Shown piece after piece: positions 47,980 through 58,280 of a stretch of 64,000 bases of DNA. Below the pieces are notes generated by a model. That model was not told the origin of the DNA and did not search any database. It saw nothing but the letters and a program-made list of their open reading frames with translations. How positions within the stretch are numbered: position 1 is the stretch's first letter; every line of letters starts with the position of its first letter. Made by a program: the position numbers and the translations under genes. This stretch comes from Thermodesulfomicrobium sp. WS (lineage in GTDB: Bacteria > Desulfobacterota > Desulfovibrionia > Desulfovibrionales > Desulfomicrobiaceae). Where the stretch lies: the NCBI RefSeq assembly GCF_027925145.1, contig NZ_AP027130.1:1860001-1924000 (forward strand), written 5' to 3'.

Positions 47980-50647
47980 TCTGGTCGTTCTTGTGCTCTG
48001 GTGTATCTTGGGATTGACCGCGCACGCCTTTGCCGCAGACTCCATCATGGTCCTGCCTTTTGCCGTGCATGGCGACGCAAATCTCGCTTCTCTGGAAGAA
48101 GACATCCCCCGCCTCTTGGCCGACCGCTTCAAAGCCCAAGGGCTGAGCGTCGTCTCCCAGGACCAGGTGGACACGCTCCTCGCCCGCCATGAGATCCAAT
48201 TCCTCGATCTGGGTGTAGTTGCCGAACTCGCCCGCCGGGCCGGTGCCAAATATGCGGTCTACGGGGCATTCTCTCAGGTCGGCGACGCCATCAGCCTTGA
48301 TGCCCGAGTGGTGGATGCCACCGGTGCCAAGCCGCCGCGGCCGGTCTTTGCCTCCAAGACCGGGGGGGTCATCCAGCTCCTGCCGGCGGTGGAAGACCTG
48401 GCCCGCGCCATCATGGACGGACTTTCGGGGGCAGGCCGCATTACCGGCATCGAAGTGCGGGGCACCGTGGCCTTGGACAAGGACGTGATCCTGCTGCGGC
48501 TCAAGACGCAAAAAGGCGATCCCTTCGATCCCAAGGCCCTGGGCCAGGAAGTCAAGCGCCTCTATGAATTGGGATATTTTGACGATGTGCGCATCGATGC
48601 CGAAGACGACGGCGAGGGCAAGCGCCTCGTGGTCACCGTGCAAGAAAAGCCCATCGTTCAAGCCATCGACGTGGAAGGGGCCGAAGAAATCGATGCCGAC
48701 GACGTCCTGGCCGCCATGAGCACCAAGACCGGGTCTGTGGCCAACCTCAAGGTCTTGGCCGAAGACATGAACAAGATCCGCGAACTCTATCGGAAAAAAG
48801 GCTACTACACCGCCACCGTGGACTACCGCATCCAGACCACGGACTCCCATCGGGCGCGGCTCACGATTGCCGTGCACGAAGGCAAGAAACTCTACGTGGA
48901 AAAAATCGTCATCCAGGGCGCCAAGCAGCTTTCCGCCTCGGAGATCAAAGACCAATTGGCCCTTTCCGAGAGGGGCATCTTCTCCTGGATCACCGGCAGC
49001 GGCGTCCTGCGCGAAGAGATGCTCGACCGGGACGCCGCGGCCATCGAGGCGTACTATGCCAACCGCGGATTCCTCAACGCCCGGGCAGGCCAGCCCAAGG
49101 TGGAGTTCACCGACGACGGCATCGTCGTCACCTACCAGATCGAGGAGGGCGACCGCTACCGGGTGGATCGCGTTGTCTTCAACGGCGATATCCTCACCAA
49201 TGCCACGGATCTCGCCCAGATCACCAAACTCGACGACATGGCCAAGGGCAAAGAGTTCCTCGATCGCTCCGTCATTCGCAGCGATCTCAACGCCCTTTCC
49301 GACCACTACTCCACCTTCGGCTATGCCTTTGCCGAAGCGGACGTCGACCTCCAACGCAACGAGGAAACCAAGACCGTGGCCGTGACCTACGTGCTGCGCA
49401 AAGGGCCCAAGATGTCCATCGGCCGGGTCATCATCCAGGGCAACACCCGCACCCGCGACAACGTCATCCGCCGCGAGATGCGGCTTGCCGACGGCGATCT
49501 CTTCAACGGGGCCCTGCTGCGGCGCTCCAATGCGCGGCTGACCAAGCTCGATTTCTTCGAGACCGTGGAAATCATCCCCGAACCCACGGCCCGCCCGGAC
49601 ACCTTGGATCTGCGCGTGAAAGTCAAAGAAAAATCCACCGGCGTGCTCGCAGCTGGTGCAGGCTATTCCACCTATTCCAAGATCTTCTTCTCCGGCCAAA
49701 TCCTGGAACGCAACCTCTTTGGCATGGGGTACCAGTTGGGCTTCAAGGGGACCATCAGCTCCAAGAGCGCGGACTACACCGCTACCTTCTGGAACCCGCA
49801 TTACCAAGATACGGATTTGGGTGTCGGCCTTTCGCTCTATAACACCATGGACGAATACACGGATTATGACCGCCAAAGCATGGGTGGCAGACTACTCTTC
49901 GGCTATCCTTTGGGCGAATACACCCAGCTTTCCTGGAACTACCGTCTGGAGCGCTACACCATTGAAGACGTGGACGACGACGCCGACCAGGAGATCAAAG
50001 ACATTGAAGGCCAAAACTGGGCCAGCGCCCTCTATGCCCGCATCACCCGCGACACCACCGACCGCCGCATCAACCCGTCCAAGGGAAGCGTCAACACCCT
50101 TTCCGTGGAATACTCCGGCGGCATCCTGGGGGGCGACGACAACTTCGTCAAATACATCGCGGACACCAATTGGTACTTCCCGCTCTTTTGGAGCACCGTG
50201 TTCCATGCCCATGCCCAAGGAGGGATTCTCCATGAGAACACCTCGGACGACGTGCCGCATTTCGAGCGGTTTTTCTTGGGGGGCATGAACTCCGTGCGCG
50301 GGTATGAAACCCGCACCATCTCCCCCCGATACACGAGCATCGACGCCCAAGGCGGCTATAAAGAAGGTTCGGAAAAAGGCGGCTACAAAAGCTTTTTCAC
50401 CAACCTCGAATACCTTTTCCCCATCCACAAGGAGATGGGGATCATGGGTGTCGTGTTCTTCGACGCCGGTCAGGTGTGGGACAAAGACGAGTCCCTGGAC
50501 TTCGACCTTTACAAAAGCGTCGGGGCTGGCATCCGTTGGTACTCCCCCTTGGGGCCGCTGCGCCTGGAGTACGGCTATCCCTTGGATGAGATCGAAGGGG
50601 AAAAGCGTAAAGGCCGCTTTGAATTCGCCGTGGGCCAATTTTTCTAA
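47969..50647 (+). CDS. bamA: Outer membrane protein assembly factor BamA with extra N-terminal domain
   Basis: 892 residues, longer than typical BamA (about 750-800). A signal peptide (residues 1-23) is followed by an added domain, about 24-145, that resembles the N-terminal domain of TolB/FlgO-type proteins (SIMVLPFAVHG ... LADRFKAQGLSVV ... AKYAVYGAFSQ). POTRA repeats follow from about residue 150 to 560. The C-terminal barrel ends in FEFAVGQFF with the terminal aromatic of outer-membrane proteins. Within the barrel, FFLGGMNSVRGYETRTI holds the conserved VRGY motif. It inserts beta-barrel proteins into the outer membrane and is followed by its periplasmic partner Skp. Confidence 0.94.
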   Translation: MPRNLVVLVLWCILGLTAHAFAADSIMVLPFAVHGDANLASLEEDIPRLLADRFKAQGLSVVSQDQVDTLLARHEIQFLDLGVVAELARRAGAKYAVYGAFSQVGDAISLDARVVDATGAKPPRPVFASKTGGVIQLLPAVEDLARAIMDGLSGAGRITGIEVRGTVALDKDVILLRLKTQKGDPFDPKALGQEVKRLYELGYFDDVRIDAEDDGEGKRLVVTVQEKPIVQAIDVEGAEEIDADDVLAAMSTKTGSVANLKVLAEDMNKIRELYRKKGYYTATVDYRIQTTDSHRARLTIAVHEGKKLYVEKIVIQGAKQLSASEIKDQLALSERGIFSWITGSGVLREEMLDRDAAAIEAYYANRGFLNARAGQPKVEFTDDGIVVTYQIEEGDRYRVDRVVFNGDILTNATDLAQITKLDDMAKGKEFLDRSVIRSDLNALSDHYSTFGYAFAEADVDLQRNEETKTVAVTYVLRKGPKMSIGRVIIQGNTRTRDNVIRREMRLADGDLFNGALLRRSNARLTKLDFFETVEIIPEPTARPDTLDLRVKVKEKSTGVLAAGAGYSTYSKIFFSGQILERNLFGMGYQLGFKGTISSKSADYTATFWNPHYQDTDLGVGLSLYNTMDEYTDYDRQSMGGRLLFGYPLGEYTQLSWNYRLERYTIEDVDDDADQEIKDIEGQNWASALYARITRDTTDRRINPSKGSVNTLSVEYSGGILGGDDNFVKYIADTNWYFPLFWSTVFHAHAQGGILHENTSDDVPHFERFFLGGMNSVRGYETRTISPRYTSIDAQGGYKEGSEKGGYKSFFTNLEYLFPIHKEMGIMGVVFFDAGQVWDKDESLDFDLYKSVGAGIRWYSPLGPLRLEYGYPLDEIEGEKRKGRFEFAVGQFF

Positions 50648-50677
50648 GCAACATCACCAACTTTGAAGGAGTATCCT

Positions 50678-51187
50678 ATGTACCGCATTCTTATCATGAT
50701 GATAGCCCTTTGCCTCGTCGCATCTTGTGCTCTTGCGGAAGGAAAAATCGGCTTTGTGAATGTTCCTGCGGTCATTGCCAAATGCGAAGCCGGCAAACGC
50801 GCCATGAATGAGCTCAAAGGCAAGTTCCAGGGCATGAAAGAGAAATTGGACGCCAAGAAAAAAGAATTGGATACCATGAAAGAAGAGTTGCAAAAGCAGG
50901 CCATGATGCTCAGCCAAGAGGCCAAACTGGACAAAGAGACCCAATTCAAACGAAAAGTACGCGATTTCCAAGACATGGGACAAGGCTACCAAGCCCAGCT
51001 CCAGCAGGAAGAGCAGAAACTCTCCAAACCTATCCTGGAAAAGCTGGTGCAAGTCATCCAGGACTACGGCAAACGCAACGGCTACACCGCCATCCTGGAT
51101 AAGCAGGGAAGCGGGGTGACCTACGTGGCCCCGGAGGCTGACCTCACGGAAACCATCATTGCGGAAATGAACAAGGCCATGCCGTAA
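50678..51187 (+). CDS. skp: Periplasmic chaperone OmpH/Skp family
   Basis: 169 residues with a signal peptide (MYRILIMMIALCLVASCALA), the beta strand IGFVNVPAVIAK, a long coiled coil (about 45-120, rich in Lys, Glu and Gln) and a closing segment YTAILDKQGSGVTYV. It holds unfolded outer-membrane proteins in the periplasm for BamA. The ATG at 50678 has AAGGAG at spacing 6. It stands 30 bp after bamA and just before lpxD, the usual order. Confidence 0.92.
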   Translation: MYRILIMMIALCLVASCALAEGKIGFVNVPAVIAKCEAGKRAMNELKGKFQGMKEKLDAKKKELDTMKEELQKQAMMLSQEAKLDKETQFKRKVRDFQDMGQGYQAQLQQEEQKLSKPILEKLVQVIQDYGKRNGYTAILDKQGSGVTYVAPEADLTETIIAEMNKAMP

Positions 51188-51201
51188 GCGTGGGGACGAC
51201 C

Positions 51202-52248
51202 ATGCGACTCTCCCAAATCGCCCAAGCCCTGGGCCGTGAATTCGTCGGCGACGACAAGGAGATCTCTTCCGTAGCCACCCTGGCTGAGGCCGGGCCCGAG
51301 GATCTCTCCTTTCTCGCCAACCCCAAATACGCCGCGCAGTTGGCCACGACCCGCGCCGGGGCGGTAGTGGCCCGGCCGGAAATGGTGACCCAAGGGCGCT
51401 CTTTCGTGATCAGCCCTGAACCTTATCTCGACTTCGCCCGGGCCGTGAACTTCTTTGCCCGGCCTCAGGGGTGGGCAAGCGGCGTCAGCCCCTTGGCGCA
51501 GGTGGATCCCACGGCCCAGGTGGACCCGTCAGCGACCCTCTACCCCTTTGTGGTGGTGGGCCCACGCTCGGTCATCGGGCCGCGCAGCGTCCTCTTTCCT
51601 GGGGTGTACGTGGGGGAGGACTGCCAGGTGGGTGCCGACTGCCGCCTCGCCCCACACGTGAGCCTCATGGCCGGGACGGTGCTGGGAGACCGAGTCATCA
51701 TCCACGCCGGGGCGGTGCTCGGCAGTGACGGCTTCGGCTTTGCCCCCTCGGCTGCGGGTGTGGTCAAGTTCCCGCAGATCGGCCGCGTGGTGGTGGAGGA
51801 TGATGTGGAGATCGGCGCCAACACCACCATCGACCGCGCTGCCCTGGGCGAGACCCGCATCGGTGCGGGCACCAAGATCGATAATTTGGTGCAGCTCGGC
51901 CATAACGTCCAGGTGGGCAAGCAGTGCATGCTGGTGGCGCAGGTGGGCATCGCCGGCTCCACCACCTTGGGCAATGGTGTCGTCTTGGCCGGCCAAGTGG
52001 GCGTGGCCGGACACATCCACCTCGGCGACGGCTGCCGCATCGGCGCCAAGTCGGGAGTGGGACAAGACGTGCCCCCAGGTACCGACATGAGCGGCATCCC
52101 TGCCATGCCCCATGCCACGTTTCTGCGCGTCTCCCAAATTACGCCCAAACTTCCACAGTGGCGGCGTCGGCTCTCCCGCCTGGAAAAGGAAGTGGAAGCC
52201 CTGCGCCAAGCCCTCGACGTTCACGCCTCACCACAGGATCCCACATGA
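51202..52248 (+). CDS. lpxD: UDP-3-O-acylglucosamine N-acyltransferase LpxD
   Basis: 348 residues. A uridine-binding N-terminal domain (about 1-100) is followed by a left-handed beta helix of hexapeptide repeats and a C-terminal coiled coil (RLSRLEKEVEALRQAL). HAGAVLGSDGFGFAP contains the catalytic-site histidine region, and NLVQLGHNVQVG is the second conserved segment. It adds the N-linked acyl chain in lipid A synthesis. The ATG at 51202 (GGGGA upstream) is preferred to a GTG four codons earlier. The stop overlaps the fabZ start. Confidence 0.95.
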   Translation: MRLSQIAQALGREFVGDDKEISSVATLAEAGPEDLSFLANPKYAAQLATTRAGAVVARPEMVTQGRSFVISPEPYLDFARAVNFFARPQGWASGVSPLAQVDPTAQVDPSATLYPFVVVGPRSVIGPRSVLFPGVYVGEDCQVGADCRLAPHVSLMAGTVLGDRVIIHAGAVLGSDGFGFAPSAAGVVKFPQIGRVVVEDDVEIGANTTIDRAALGETRIGAGTKIDNLVQLGHNVQVGKQCMLVAQVGIAGSTTLGNGVVLAGQVGVAGHIHLGDGCRIGAKSGVGQDVPPGTDMSGIPAMPHATFLRVSQITPKLPQWRRRLSRLEKEVEALRQALDVHASPQDPT

Positions 52249-52715
52249 AGACCAAACCCGATCACGGCGAAATCGTCAGCCGCCATATCCTGGATCTCCT
52301 CCCGCACCGCTATCCGTTTCTTTTGGTCGACCGGGTGCTGGACATGGAGCCCATGGTGCGCATCCACGCCATCAAGAGTGTGTCCATCAACGAGCCTTTT
52401 TTCCAGGGCCATTTCCCCGCCTATCCAGTCATGCCGGGGGTGCTCATCCTCGAGGCCATGGCGCAAGCCGGCGGCATCTTGGTCATCAAGAGCCTGCCTG
52501 CGGAAGACACCTCGAACAAACTCTTCCTCTTCAGCGGCATGGAAAAGGTGCGCTTCCGGCGTCCGGTGTTTCCCGGCGATCAGCTCCACCTGCATGTGCG
52601 CTACATCAAGCACAAATTAGGGCTCTGGAAATTCGAGGCCGAGGCCCATGTGGACGAGCGGGTCGTGGCCGAGGCCATCCTCACCGCAACCATTGCTCCC
52701 CGAGAAGACGACTAG
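52245..52715 (+). CDS. fabZ: (3R)-hydroxyacyl-ACP dehydratase FabZ
   Basis: 156-residue hot-dog enzyme. LLPHRYPFLLVDRV holds the catalytic histidine, and FFQGHFPAYPVMPGVLILEA holds the catalytic glutamate. It dehydrates hydroxyacyl-ACP in fatty acid elongation and competes with LpxA/LpxD for the same substrate, which explains its place between them. Starts within the lpxD stop (ATGA overlap). Confidence 0.96.
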   Translation: MKTKPDHGEIVSRHILDLLPHRYPFLLVDRVLDMEPMVRIHAIKSVSINEPFFQGHFPAYPVMPGVLILEAMAQAGGILVIKSLPAEDTSNKLFLFSGMEKVRFRRPVFPGDQLHLHVRYIKHKLGLWKFEAEAHVDERVVAEAILTATIAPREDD

Positions 52716-52726
52716 AAGGACAGCGC

Positions 52727-53518
52727 ATGCCCGTTTCCATCCACCCCACTGCCATCGTGCACCCAAGCGCCGCTTTGGGCGAAAACGTCACCATCGGGCC
52801 CTATGCCATCATCGAAGAGCATGTTGCCATCGGCGATGGCTGCATCATCGATGCCGCGGCCCAAATCAAACGCTTCACCACCATGGGCGCCAACAACCAT
52901 GTGCACTCCATGGCCTGCGTGGGCGGGGAGCCTCAAGACCTCAAGTTTCACGGAGAAGAGAGCCATCTCCTCATCGGCGACAACAACCGCATCCGCGAGT
53001 TCTCCACCATCCACCGCGGCACCGAAGGCGGCGGCGGGGTGACGCGCATCGGCTCCGGCAACCTCATCATGGCCTATGCCCACATCGCCCATGACTGTCA
53101 GGTGGGGGATCACAACGTCTTCTCCAATGCCGCCACCTTGGCCGGCCACGTCATCGTCGGCAACCACGCGGTCATGGGCGGGCTCTCCGCAGCCCATCAA
53201 TTCGTGCGTATCGGAGACTTTGCCTTTGTGGGCGGCAAGACCGGCGTGGCCCAAGATGTACCGCCCTACATGCTCGCGGTAGGCGAACGGGCGAGCCTGC
53301 ACGGCATCAACCTCATCGGACTCCGGCGCCATGGGTTCACCGCCGAGGAGATCAGCGGTCTCAAGGCCGCCTACCGCATCCTGTGGCGCTCGCACAAGGA
53401 ACGTAACGAGGCCCTGCAGCAGGTGGAAACCGAATTCGGGCACATCGCCCCAGTCATGGAACTCCTGCGCTTTGTGCGGGAAAGCACCCGGGGCACCATC
53501 ACGCCGGAGCGGCTCTAG
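52727..53518 (+). CDS. lpxA: UDP-N-acetylglucosamine acyltransferase LpxA
   Basis: 263 residues, a left-handed beta helix. It opens with IHPTAIVHPSAALGENVTIG and contains AYAHIAHDCQVGDHN with the catalytic histidine, HVIVGNHAVMGGLSAAHQFV, and a C-terminal helical region. It carries out the first step of lipid A synthesis. AAGGA precedes the ATG. It follows fabZ by 11 bp and precedes lpxI by 18 bp. Confidence 0.97.
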   Translation: MPVSIHPTAIVHPSAALGENVTIGPYAIIEEHVAIGDGCIIDAAAQIKRFTTMGANNHVHSMACVGGEPQDLKFHGEESHLLIGDNNRIREFSTIHRGTEGGGGVTRIGSGNLIMAYAHIAHDCQVGDHNVFSNAATLAGHVIVGNHAVMGGLSAAHQFVRIGDFAFVGGKTGVAQDVPPYMLAVGERASLHGINLIGLRRHGFTAEEISGLKAAYRILWRSHKERNEALQQVETEFGHIAPVMELLRFVRESTRGTITPERL

Positions 53519-53536
53519 GACCTCGAGGACCAGCGG

Positions 53537-54406
53537 ATGCCATCGACCCTCGGCCTGGTGGCAGGCGGCAGCCGCTTTCCCCACGCCATTGCCGCCGCGG
53601 CCCGCAACCAAGGCTGGCGCGTGGTGGGGGTGGGGTTTGCGCCGGACACCGAAACCGACCTGCCCCAAGCATGCGACGCCTTTGCGTGGCTGCGTCTTGG
53701 ACAGCTCGGCGCACTGATCGACTTTTTCCGCAAGCAGCGCGTCAGCCACATCGTCTTTGCCGGCCCCATCCATAAACCGCGCGCCCTCTCCCTGGTCCCG
53801 GATTTTCGCGCCGCCCGGCTCCTGCTTTCGCTGCGCAGCCGCGGCGACGATGCCATCCTGCGGGCCGTGCGCCGAACCCTGGAGGCCGAAGGCTGGCAGG
53901 TGGTGGGGGCGGATACCTTCCTGCCTCACCTCATCACGCCCCAAGGGGTGCTCACCCGCACCCAGCCCACAGAGCAGCAATGGACGGACATCGCCCTCGG
54001 CTGGGAAATCGCCGGGGCCGTGGGCAAATGGGACGTGGGCCAATGCGTCATCGTCCGTGACGGCGTGGTCTTGGCGGTGGAAGCCATTGAAGGCACGAAC
54101 CAGGCCATCGCCCGCGCCGGAAAACTCGGTGGCCCAGGGGCCGTGGTGGTCAAGCGGGCCAAGCCCGGCCAGGACCGGGCCTTGGACCTGCCGGCGGTAG
54201 GCCGCGGGACCATTGAGGCCATGGCCATGGTGCAGGCGAGCTGCCTGGCGGTGGAAGCAGGCGGAAGCTTTTTCTTCGATCTGGAAGCGGCCCTGCGTCT
54301 GGCCCACGATCACCGGATCACCGTGGTCGGGTATGCGGGCTGCGCTCCTGAAAAAAGCAATCGCACAGGGAATCCCTGTGCGAGAGAGCATCGTGAAGGG
54401 ATCTGA
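53537..54406 (+). CDS. lpxI: UDP-2,3-diacylglucosamine pyrophosphatase LpxI
   Basis: 289 residues. The N-terminal domain starts LGLVAGGSRFPHAIAAAA; the C-terminal catalytic domain contains DVGQCVIVRDGVVLAVEAIE, GTNQAIARAG and DLPAVGRGTIEAM. LpxI replaces LpxH in many alpha- and deltaproteobacteria and yields lipid X from UDP-diacylglucosamine. The last ~20 residues (after VVGYAG) look unlike the family. They are encoded by DNA that also forms the terminator hairpin of the opposing dksA gene, so the reading frame simply runs on to a later stop. Confidence 0.92.
   Translation: MPSTLGLVAGGSRFPHAIAAAARNQGWRVVGVGFAPDTETDLPQACDAFAWLRLGQLGALIDFFRKQRVSHIVFAGPIHKPRALSLVPDFRAARLLLSLRSRGDDAILRAVRRTLEAEGWQVVGADTFLPHLITPQGVLTRTQPTEQQWTDIALGWEIAGAVGKWDVGQCVIVRDGVVLAVEAIEGTNQAIARAGKLGGPGAVVVKRAKPGQDRALDLPAVGRGTIEAMAMVQASCLAVEAGGSFFFDLEAALRLAHDHRITVVGYAGCAPEKSNRTGNPCAREHREGI
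54351..54383 (-). terminator. Intrinsic terminator of dksA, inside the lpxI 3' end
   Basis: A perfect ten-base-pair hairpin TCGCACAGGG-AAT-CCCTGTGCGA lies at 54361-54383. On the minus strand it is followed within four bases by a run of six T (plus 54351-54356 AAAAAA). It ends transcription from dksA, about 40 bp past its stop. It lies within the last codons of lpxI. Confidence 0.8.
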
Positions 54407-54421
54407 AACGAAATTCGCCCG

Positions 54422-54784
54422 CTAGTCGCCGCGCAGGCGCTCTTCTTCTTCCTGACGGCTCTTGCATTCGATGCACAGCGTCGTCACCGGCCGGGCCTTG
54501 AGCCGGGCGATGGCGATTTCCTCGCCGCACATCTCGCAAATACCAAACGTCCCATCCTCAATGCGCGACAAGGCTTCGCGGATCTTCTTGACGAGTTTCC
54601 GGTCCCGGTCGCGCAGGCGCAGCATGAACGTCCGGTCCGACTCCAGGGACGCCCGGTCCGCAGGATCGGCGTAGTATTCTGTATTTTCCGACATATCCTC
54701 AAGAGTTGCCTCGCCTTGCCGCTGGATGTCGTCAAGCATCTCCGTCAAGAGCTGGCGGAAGTACTCCAGGTCTTTTGCTTCCAT
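54422..54784 (-). CDS. dksA: RNA polymerase-binding protein DksA/TraR family
   Basis: 120 residues. The N-terminal coiled coil has acidic tip residues (DPADRASLESDRT region). The C-terminal zinc finger is of the four-cysteine type (CEMCG ... CIEC). It binds the RNA polymerase secondary channel and works with ppGpp. ATG at 54782-54784 follows GAGGAGG; a start five codons upstream is less likely. It is convergent with lpxI and divergent from ileS. Confidence 0.92.
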   Translation of the reverse strand: MEAKDLEYFRQLLTEMLDDIQRQGEATLEDMSENTEYYADPADRASLESDRTFMLRLRDRDRKLVKKIREALSRIEDGTFGICEMCGEEIAIARLKARPVTTLCIECKSRQEEEERLRGD

Positions 54785-54969
54785 GGCTGGCCTCCTCACA
54801 CAGGTAGGTAAGAAAGTGCCACTTAATCACGAAAGCAAAAAAAGTAAAGCCGACAGAAAAGAAAAGCATCCCTGGGTGTTAGATGTTGAGCCCTTGCTCC
54901 TTGACTTCACCTCGTCCTTTCCGCAAATCTTTTCCTTCTTGCCACTTTATGCTCTTTGGGAGCCCATCC

Positions 54970-57780
54970 ATGAACGACTACAAATCGACGCTCAATCTTC
55001 CCACCACCACCTTCCCCATGAAGGCCAACCTGGTGCACAACGAGCCCAAGATCCTCGCCCGCTGGCAGGAGACCAATGCCTACGCGGCCATGGTCGCGGC
55101 CAGCGACGGCCGACCCACCTACGTCCTTCACGACGGCCCGCCCTATGCCAACGGCCACATCCACCTGGGCACGGCCATGAATAAAATCCTCAAGGACATC
55201 ATCGTCAAACATCGCAACATGAATGGCTTTCAAGCCCAGTACGTCCCCGGCTGGGACTGCCATGGCCTGCCCATCGAACTCAAGGTGGAGCAGGAACTGG
55301 GGGCGGAGAAATCCTCCCTGCCGGCCATGGAAATCCGCCGCCGCTGCCGGGCGTACGCGCTCCGCTACCTGGATATCCAGCGAGAGGAATTCCGCCGCCT
55401 TGGGGTCTTCGGCCTGTGGGACAAGCCCTACCTCACCATGACCCCGGACTATGAAGCCGCCACTGCCCGTGAGTTGGCCCGCTTCGCCGCCCGCGGCTCC
55501 GTGGTCCGCGCCAAAAAGCCCATCTATTGGTGCGGCTCCTGCCAAACCGCCTTGGCCGAGGCGGAGGTGGAGTACGGGGATCACACCTCGCCGTCCATCT
55601 ACGTCCGCTTTCCGCTGCCGGAATTGGCGCGCCGTATCCCTGCGGCGGCAGGACTTCCGGCCTTTATCGTCATCTGGACCACCACTCCCTGGACCATCCC
55701 CGACAACATGGCCGTGGCGGTCCACCCCGAAGCGACCTACGCTGCGGTGCACGCCGGCGACAGCGTCTACATCCTCGCTAAAGATTTACTGGGGGACTGC
55801 GCCTCCCGCTTTGGCTGGGAGGACCCGCGCATCCTCGCGGAAATCGACGGCGCGGCCCTGGAAGGCCTCGTCGCCCGCCACCCCTTCTACGACCGGCCCT
55901 CGCCCGTCGTGCTTGCCGACTACGTCACCCTGGATACCGGCACCGGCTGCGTGCACACCGCCCCGGGGCACGGCCGCGAGGACTACGAGACCGGCCTACG
56001 CTACGGCCTCGACATCCTCTCTCCCTTGGACGACGAAGCGCGCTTTTTGCCCAGCGTCGAGCTCTTTGGAGGCGCCCACGTCTTTGCGGCCAATCCCCAG
56101 GTGATCGAAGTGCTGCGGGAGCGCGGCCATCTCCTGGCCGAGGAACGTATCACCCACTCCTATCCCCACTGCTGGCGCTGCAAAAAGCCCGTCATCTTCC
56201 GCGCCACCACCCAGTGGTTCATCAGCATGGAACACGCAGACTTGCGCGGCAAGGCCCTGCGGGCCATCGACTCCGCCGTGCGCTGGATCCCTGCCTGGGG
56301 CAGGGAGCGCATCCACAACATGATCGCCTCCCGGCCGGATTGGTGTATCTCCCGCCAGCGTCTCTGGGGCGTGCCCATCATCGCCCTTTTGTGTGAGGAC
56401 TGCGGCGAGGCCTACATGGATCCTCAATGGGCCGCAGACATTGCCGAGCGCTTCGCCCAGCATCCCACCGGCGCGGACCTGTGGTTTGAGACCCCGGTGG
56501 AGGAACTGGCGCCCCAAGGACTCACCTGTCCCCATTGCCAGGGCAGTCGTTGGGTCAAAGAAGACGATATCCTCGACGTCTGGTTCGACTCCGGGACCAG
56601 CTTCGCTGCGGTGCTCGAAGGCCGGCCCGAATGCGGTTTCCCCGCCGACCTCTATCTGGAAGGCACGGACCAGCACCGCGGCTGGTTCCACTCCTCGCTT
56701 CTCGCCAGCATCGGCACCCGCGACACCGCCCCCTACCGGGCCGTGCTCACCCACGGCTTCGTGGTGGACGGCCAAGGGCGTAAGATGTCCAAGTCCATCG
56801 GCAATGTGGTGGCGCCGCAAGAGATCATCCAGAAATTCGGCGCCGAGATCCTGCGCCTGTGGGTGGCCTCGGAAAACTACCAGGAAGACATGCGCATCTC
56901 CGACGAGATCCTCTCGCGCCTGGTGGACGCCTACCGCAAGATCCGCAATACGTGCCGGTTCATCCTCGGCGTGCTCCATGACTTCGATCCCCAGACCCAC
57001 ACGGTGCCCACCGGCGCCATGGAACCTGTGGACCGCTACGCCCTGCATTTGGCCGGCAAACGCCACGCCGCCATGCAAGCGGCCTACACGGACTTCGAGT
57101 TCCACCGCATCTACCACCACTTGCACAACCTGTGCGTCACGGACTTAAGCTCCTTCTACCTCGACATCCTCAAGGACCGTCTCTACGCTGAGGCCAAAGA
57201 CAGCCCCAAACGCCGCTCGGCCCAAACCGCGCTCTGGTCCATTCTCATGACCATGGTGACGGACATGGCGCCGATTTTAAGCTTCACGGCAGAGGAAGTC
57301 CTGCTCCATCTGCCGCAGGCCCAGCGCCCCAATGTGCCCACGATCTTTGCCTTGCGCCAAGATTTCCTCATGGACCCCAAGCTCTCGACCGAGGAGCAGG
57401 AGCTCTGGGAGGCCCTCATGACGCTGCGCGCCGGGGTGGCCAAGGCCCTGGAAGCCAAACGCCAAGCCAAGGAGATCGGCCACTCCCTGGAGGCCCGAGT
57501 GGAAATCTTCGTCCCTGCCCCGATGGCGGACCAGATGGCGCAGGCCGGTATCAATCTCCAGGAACTGTGCATCGTGAGCCAACTGAGCGTCCACACCTCC
57601 CCAGCCCCGAAGGATGCTGTGGTCTGCGAAGACCTCAAGGACGTCTGGATCCAGGTGGCGCCGGCGCACGGGCGCAAATGTGCCCGCTGCTGGATCTTCC
57701 ACGAAGCGGTCGGGCAGGACGCGGCGTATCCCGATACCTGTCCGCGGTGCGCGGCGGCCCTCCGAGGCATGGCGGCGTGA
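54970..57780 (+). CDS. ileS: Isoleucyl-tRNA synthetase
   Basis: 936 residues, full length, class I. The HIGH motif is GHIHLG at about residue 62, with [12 protein letters not shown] as context, and KMSKS is at about residue 604 ([12 protein letters not shown]). The CP1 editing domain lies between ([23 protein letters not shown]). A C-terminal zinc finger (CARCWIF ... CPRC, ~902-925) completes it. GGGAG precedes the ATG. The TGA stop overlaps the GTG start of lspA, a common pairing. Confidence 0.97.
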   Translation: MNDYKSTLNLPTTTFPMKANLVHNEPKILARWQETNAYAAMVAASDGRPTYVLHDGPPYANGHIHLGTAMNKILKDIIVKHRNMNGFQAQYVPGWDCHGLPIELKVEQELGAEKSSLPAMEIRRRCRAYALRYLDIQREEFRRLGVFGLWDKPYLTMTPDYEAATARELARFAARGSVVRAKKPIYWCGSCQTALAEAEVEYGDHTSPSIYVRFPLPELARRIPAAAGLPAFIVIWTTTPWTIPDNMAVAVHPEATYAAVHAGDSVYILAKDLLGDCASRFGWEDPRILAEIDGAALEGLVARHPFYDRPSPVVLADYVTLDTGTGCVHTAPGHGREDYETGLRYGLDILSPLDDEARFLPSVELFGGAHVFAANPQVIEVLRERGHLLAEERITHSYPHCWRCKKPVIFRATTQWFISMEHADLRGKALRAIDSAVRWIPAWGRERIHNMIASRPDWCISRQRLWGVPIIALLCEDCGEAYMDPQWAADIAERFAQHPTGADLWFETPVEELAPQGLTCPHCQGSRWVKEDDILDVWFDSGTSFAAVLEGRPECGFPADLYLEGTDQHRGWFHSSLLASIGTRDTAPYRAVLTHGFVVDGQGRKMSKSIGNVVAPQEIIQKFGAEILRLWVASENYQEDMRISDEILSRLVDAYRKIRNTCRFILGVLHDFDPQTHTVPTGAMEPVDRYALHLAGKRHAAMQAAYTDFEFHRIYHHLHNLCVTDLSSFYLDILKDRLYAEAKDSPKRRSAQTALWSILMTMVTDMAPILSFTAEEVLLHLPQAQRPNVPTIFALRQDFLMDPKLSTEEQELWEALMTLRAGVAKALEAKRQAKEIGHSLEARVEIFVPAPMADQMAQAGINLQELCIVSQLSVHTSPAPKDAVVCEDLKDVWIQVAPAHGRKCARCWIFHEAVGQDAAYPDTCPRCAAALRGMAA

Positions 57781-58280
57781 AGCTCCCGCACCGGTGGTCA
57801 TGGATCCTCGGGGTTGCCGCGGGCGTGACCCTGCTCGATCAGCTCACCAAGGCGTGGGTCCAGGCATCGATCCCCCTTTGGGGGGTGGGCCCGAGCCTTA
57901 TCCCCGGCTTTTTCCAGATCGTGCACAGCCAAAACCGGGGCGCGGCCTTTGGATTCCTCAACCGATGGGACGTCTCCTGGCAGCAGCCCCTCTTCGTCCT
58001 CATCACGTTGGCCGCGATAGTGTTTTTAGGGGTGCTCGCCCGCAGCAAGGACAACCGTGGCTGGCTCTATCCGCTCGGCCTCGGGGCGATCCTCGGGGGG
58101 GCCGTAGGCAACCTCATCGACCGTCTACGCCTGGGAGCGGTGGTGGACTTTCTCGACGTTTACGTGGGCGACTGGCACTGGCCCGCCTTCAATGTGGCCG
58201 ATAGCGCCATTTGTGTGGGCGTGGGGCTGTTAGTTATCGCCCAATGGCAAGGCCCATGCACCCAGTCCTCTTCCACATAG
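57777..58280 (+). CDS. lspA: Lipoprotein signal peptidase LspA
   Basis: 167 residues, four predicted membrane helices. Motifs are [40 protein letters not shown] with the first catalytic Asp, and [12 protein letters not shown] with the second. It cleaves the signal peptide of prolipoproteins after Lgt has modified them. The start is GTG (GTGA overlap with ileS). Its last 25 bases overlap lgt. Confidence 0.95.
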   Translation: MKLPHRWSWILGVAAGVTLLDQLTKAWVQASIPLWGVGPSLIPGFFQIVHSQNRGAAFGFLNRWDVSWQQPLFVLITLAAIVFLGVLARSKDNRGWLYPLGLGAILGGAVGNLIDRLRLGAVVDFLDVYVGDWHWPAFNVADSAICVGVGLLVIAQWQGPCTQSSST

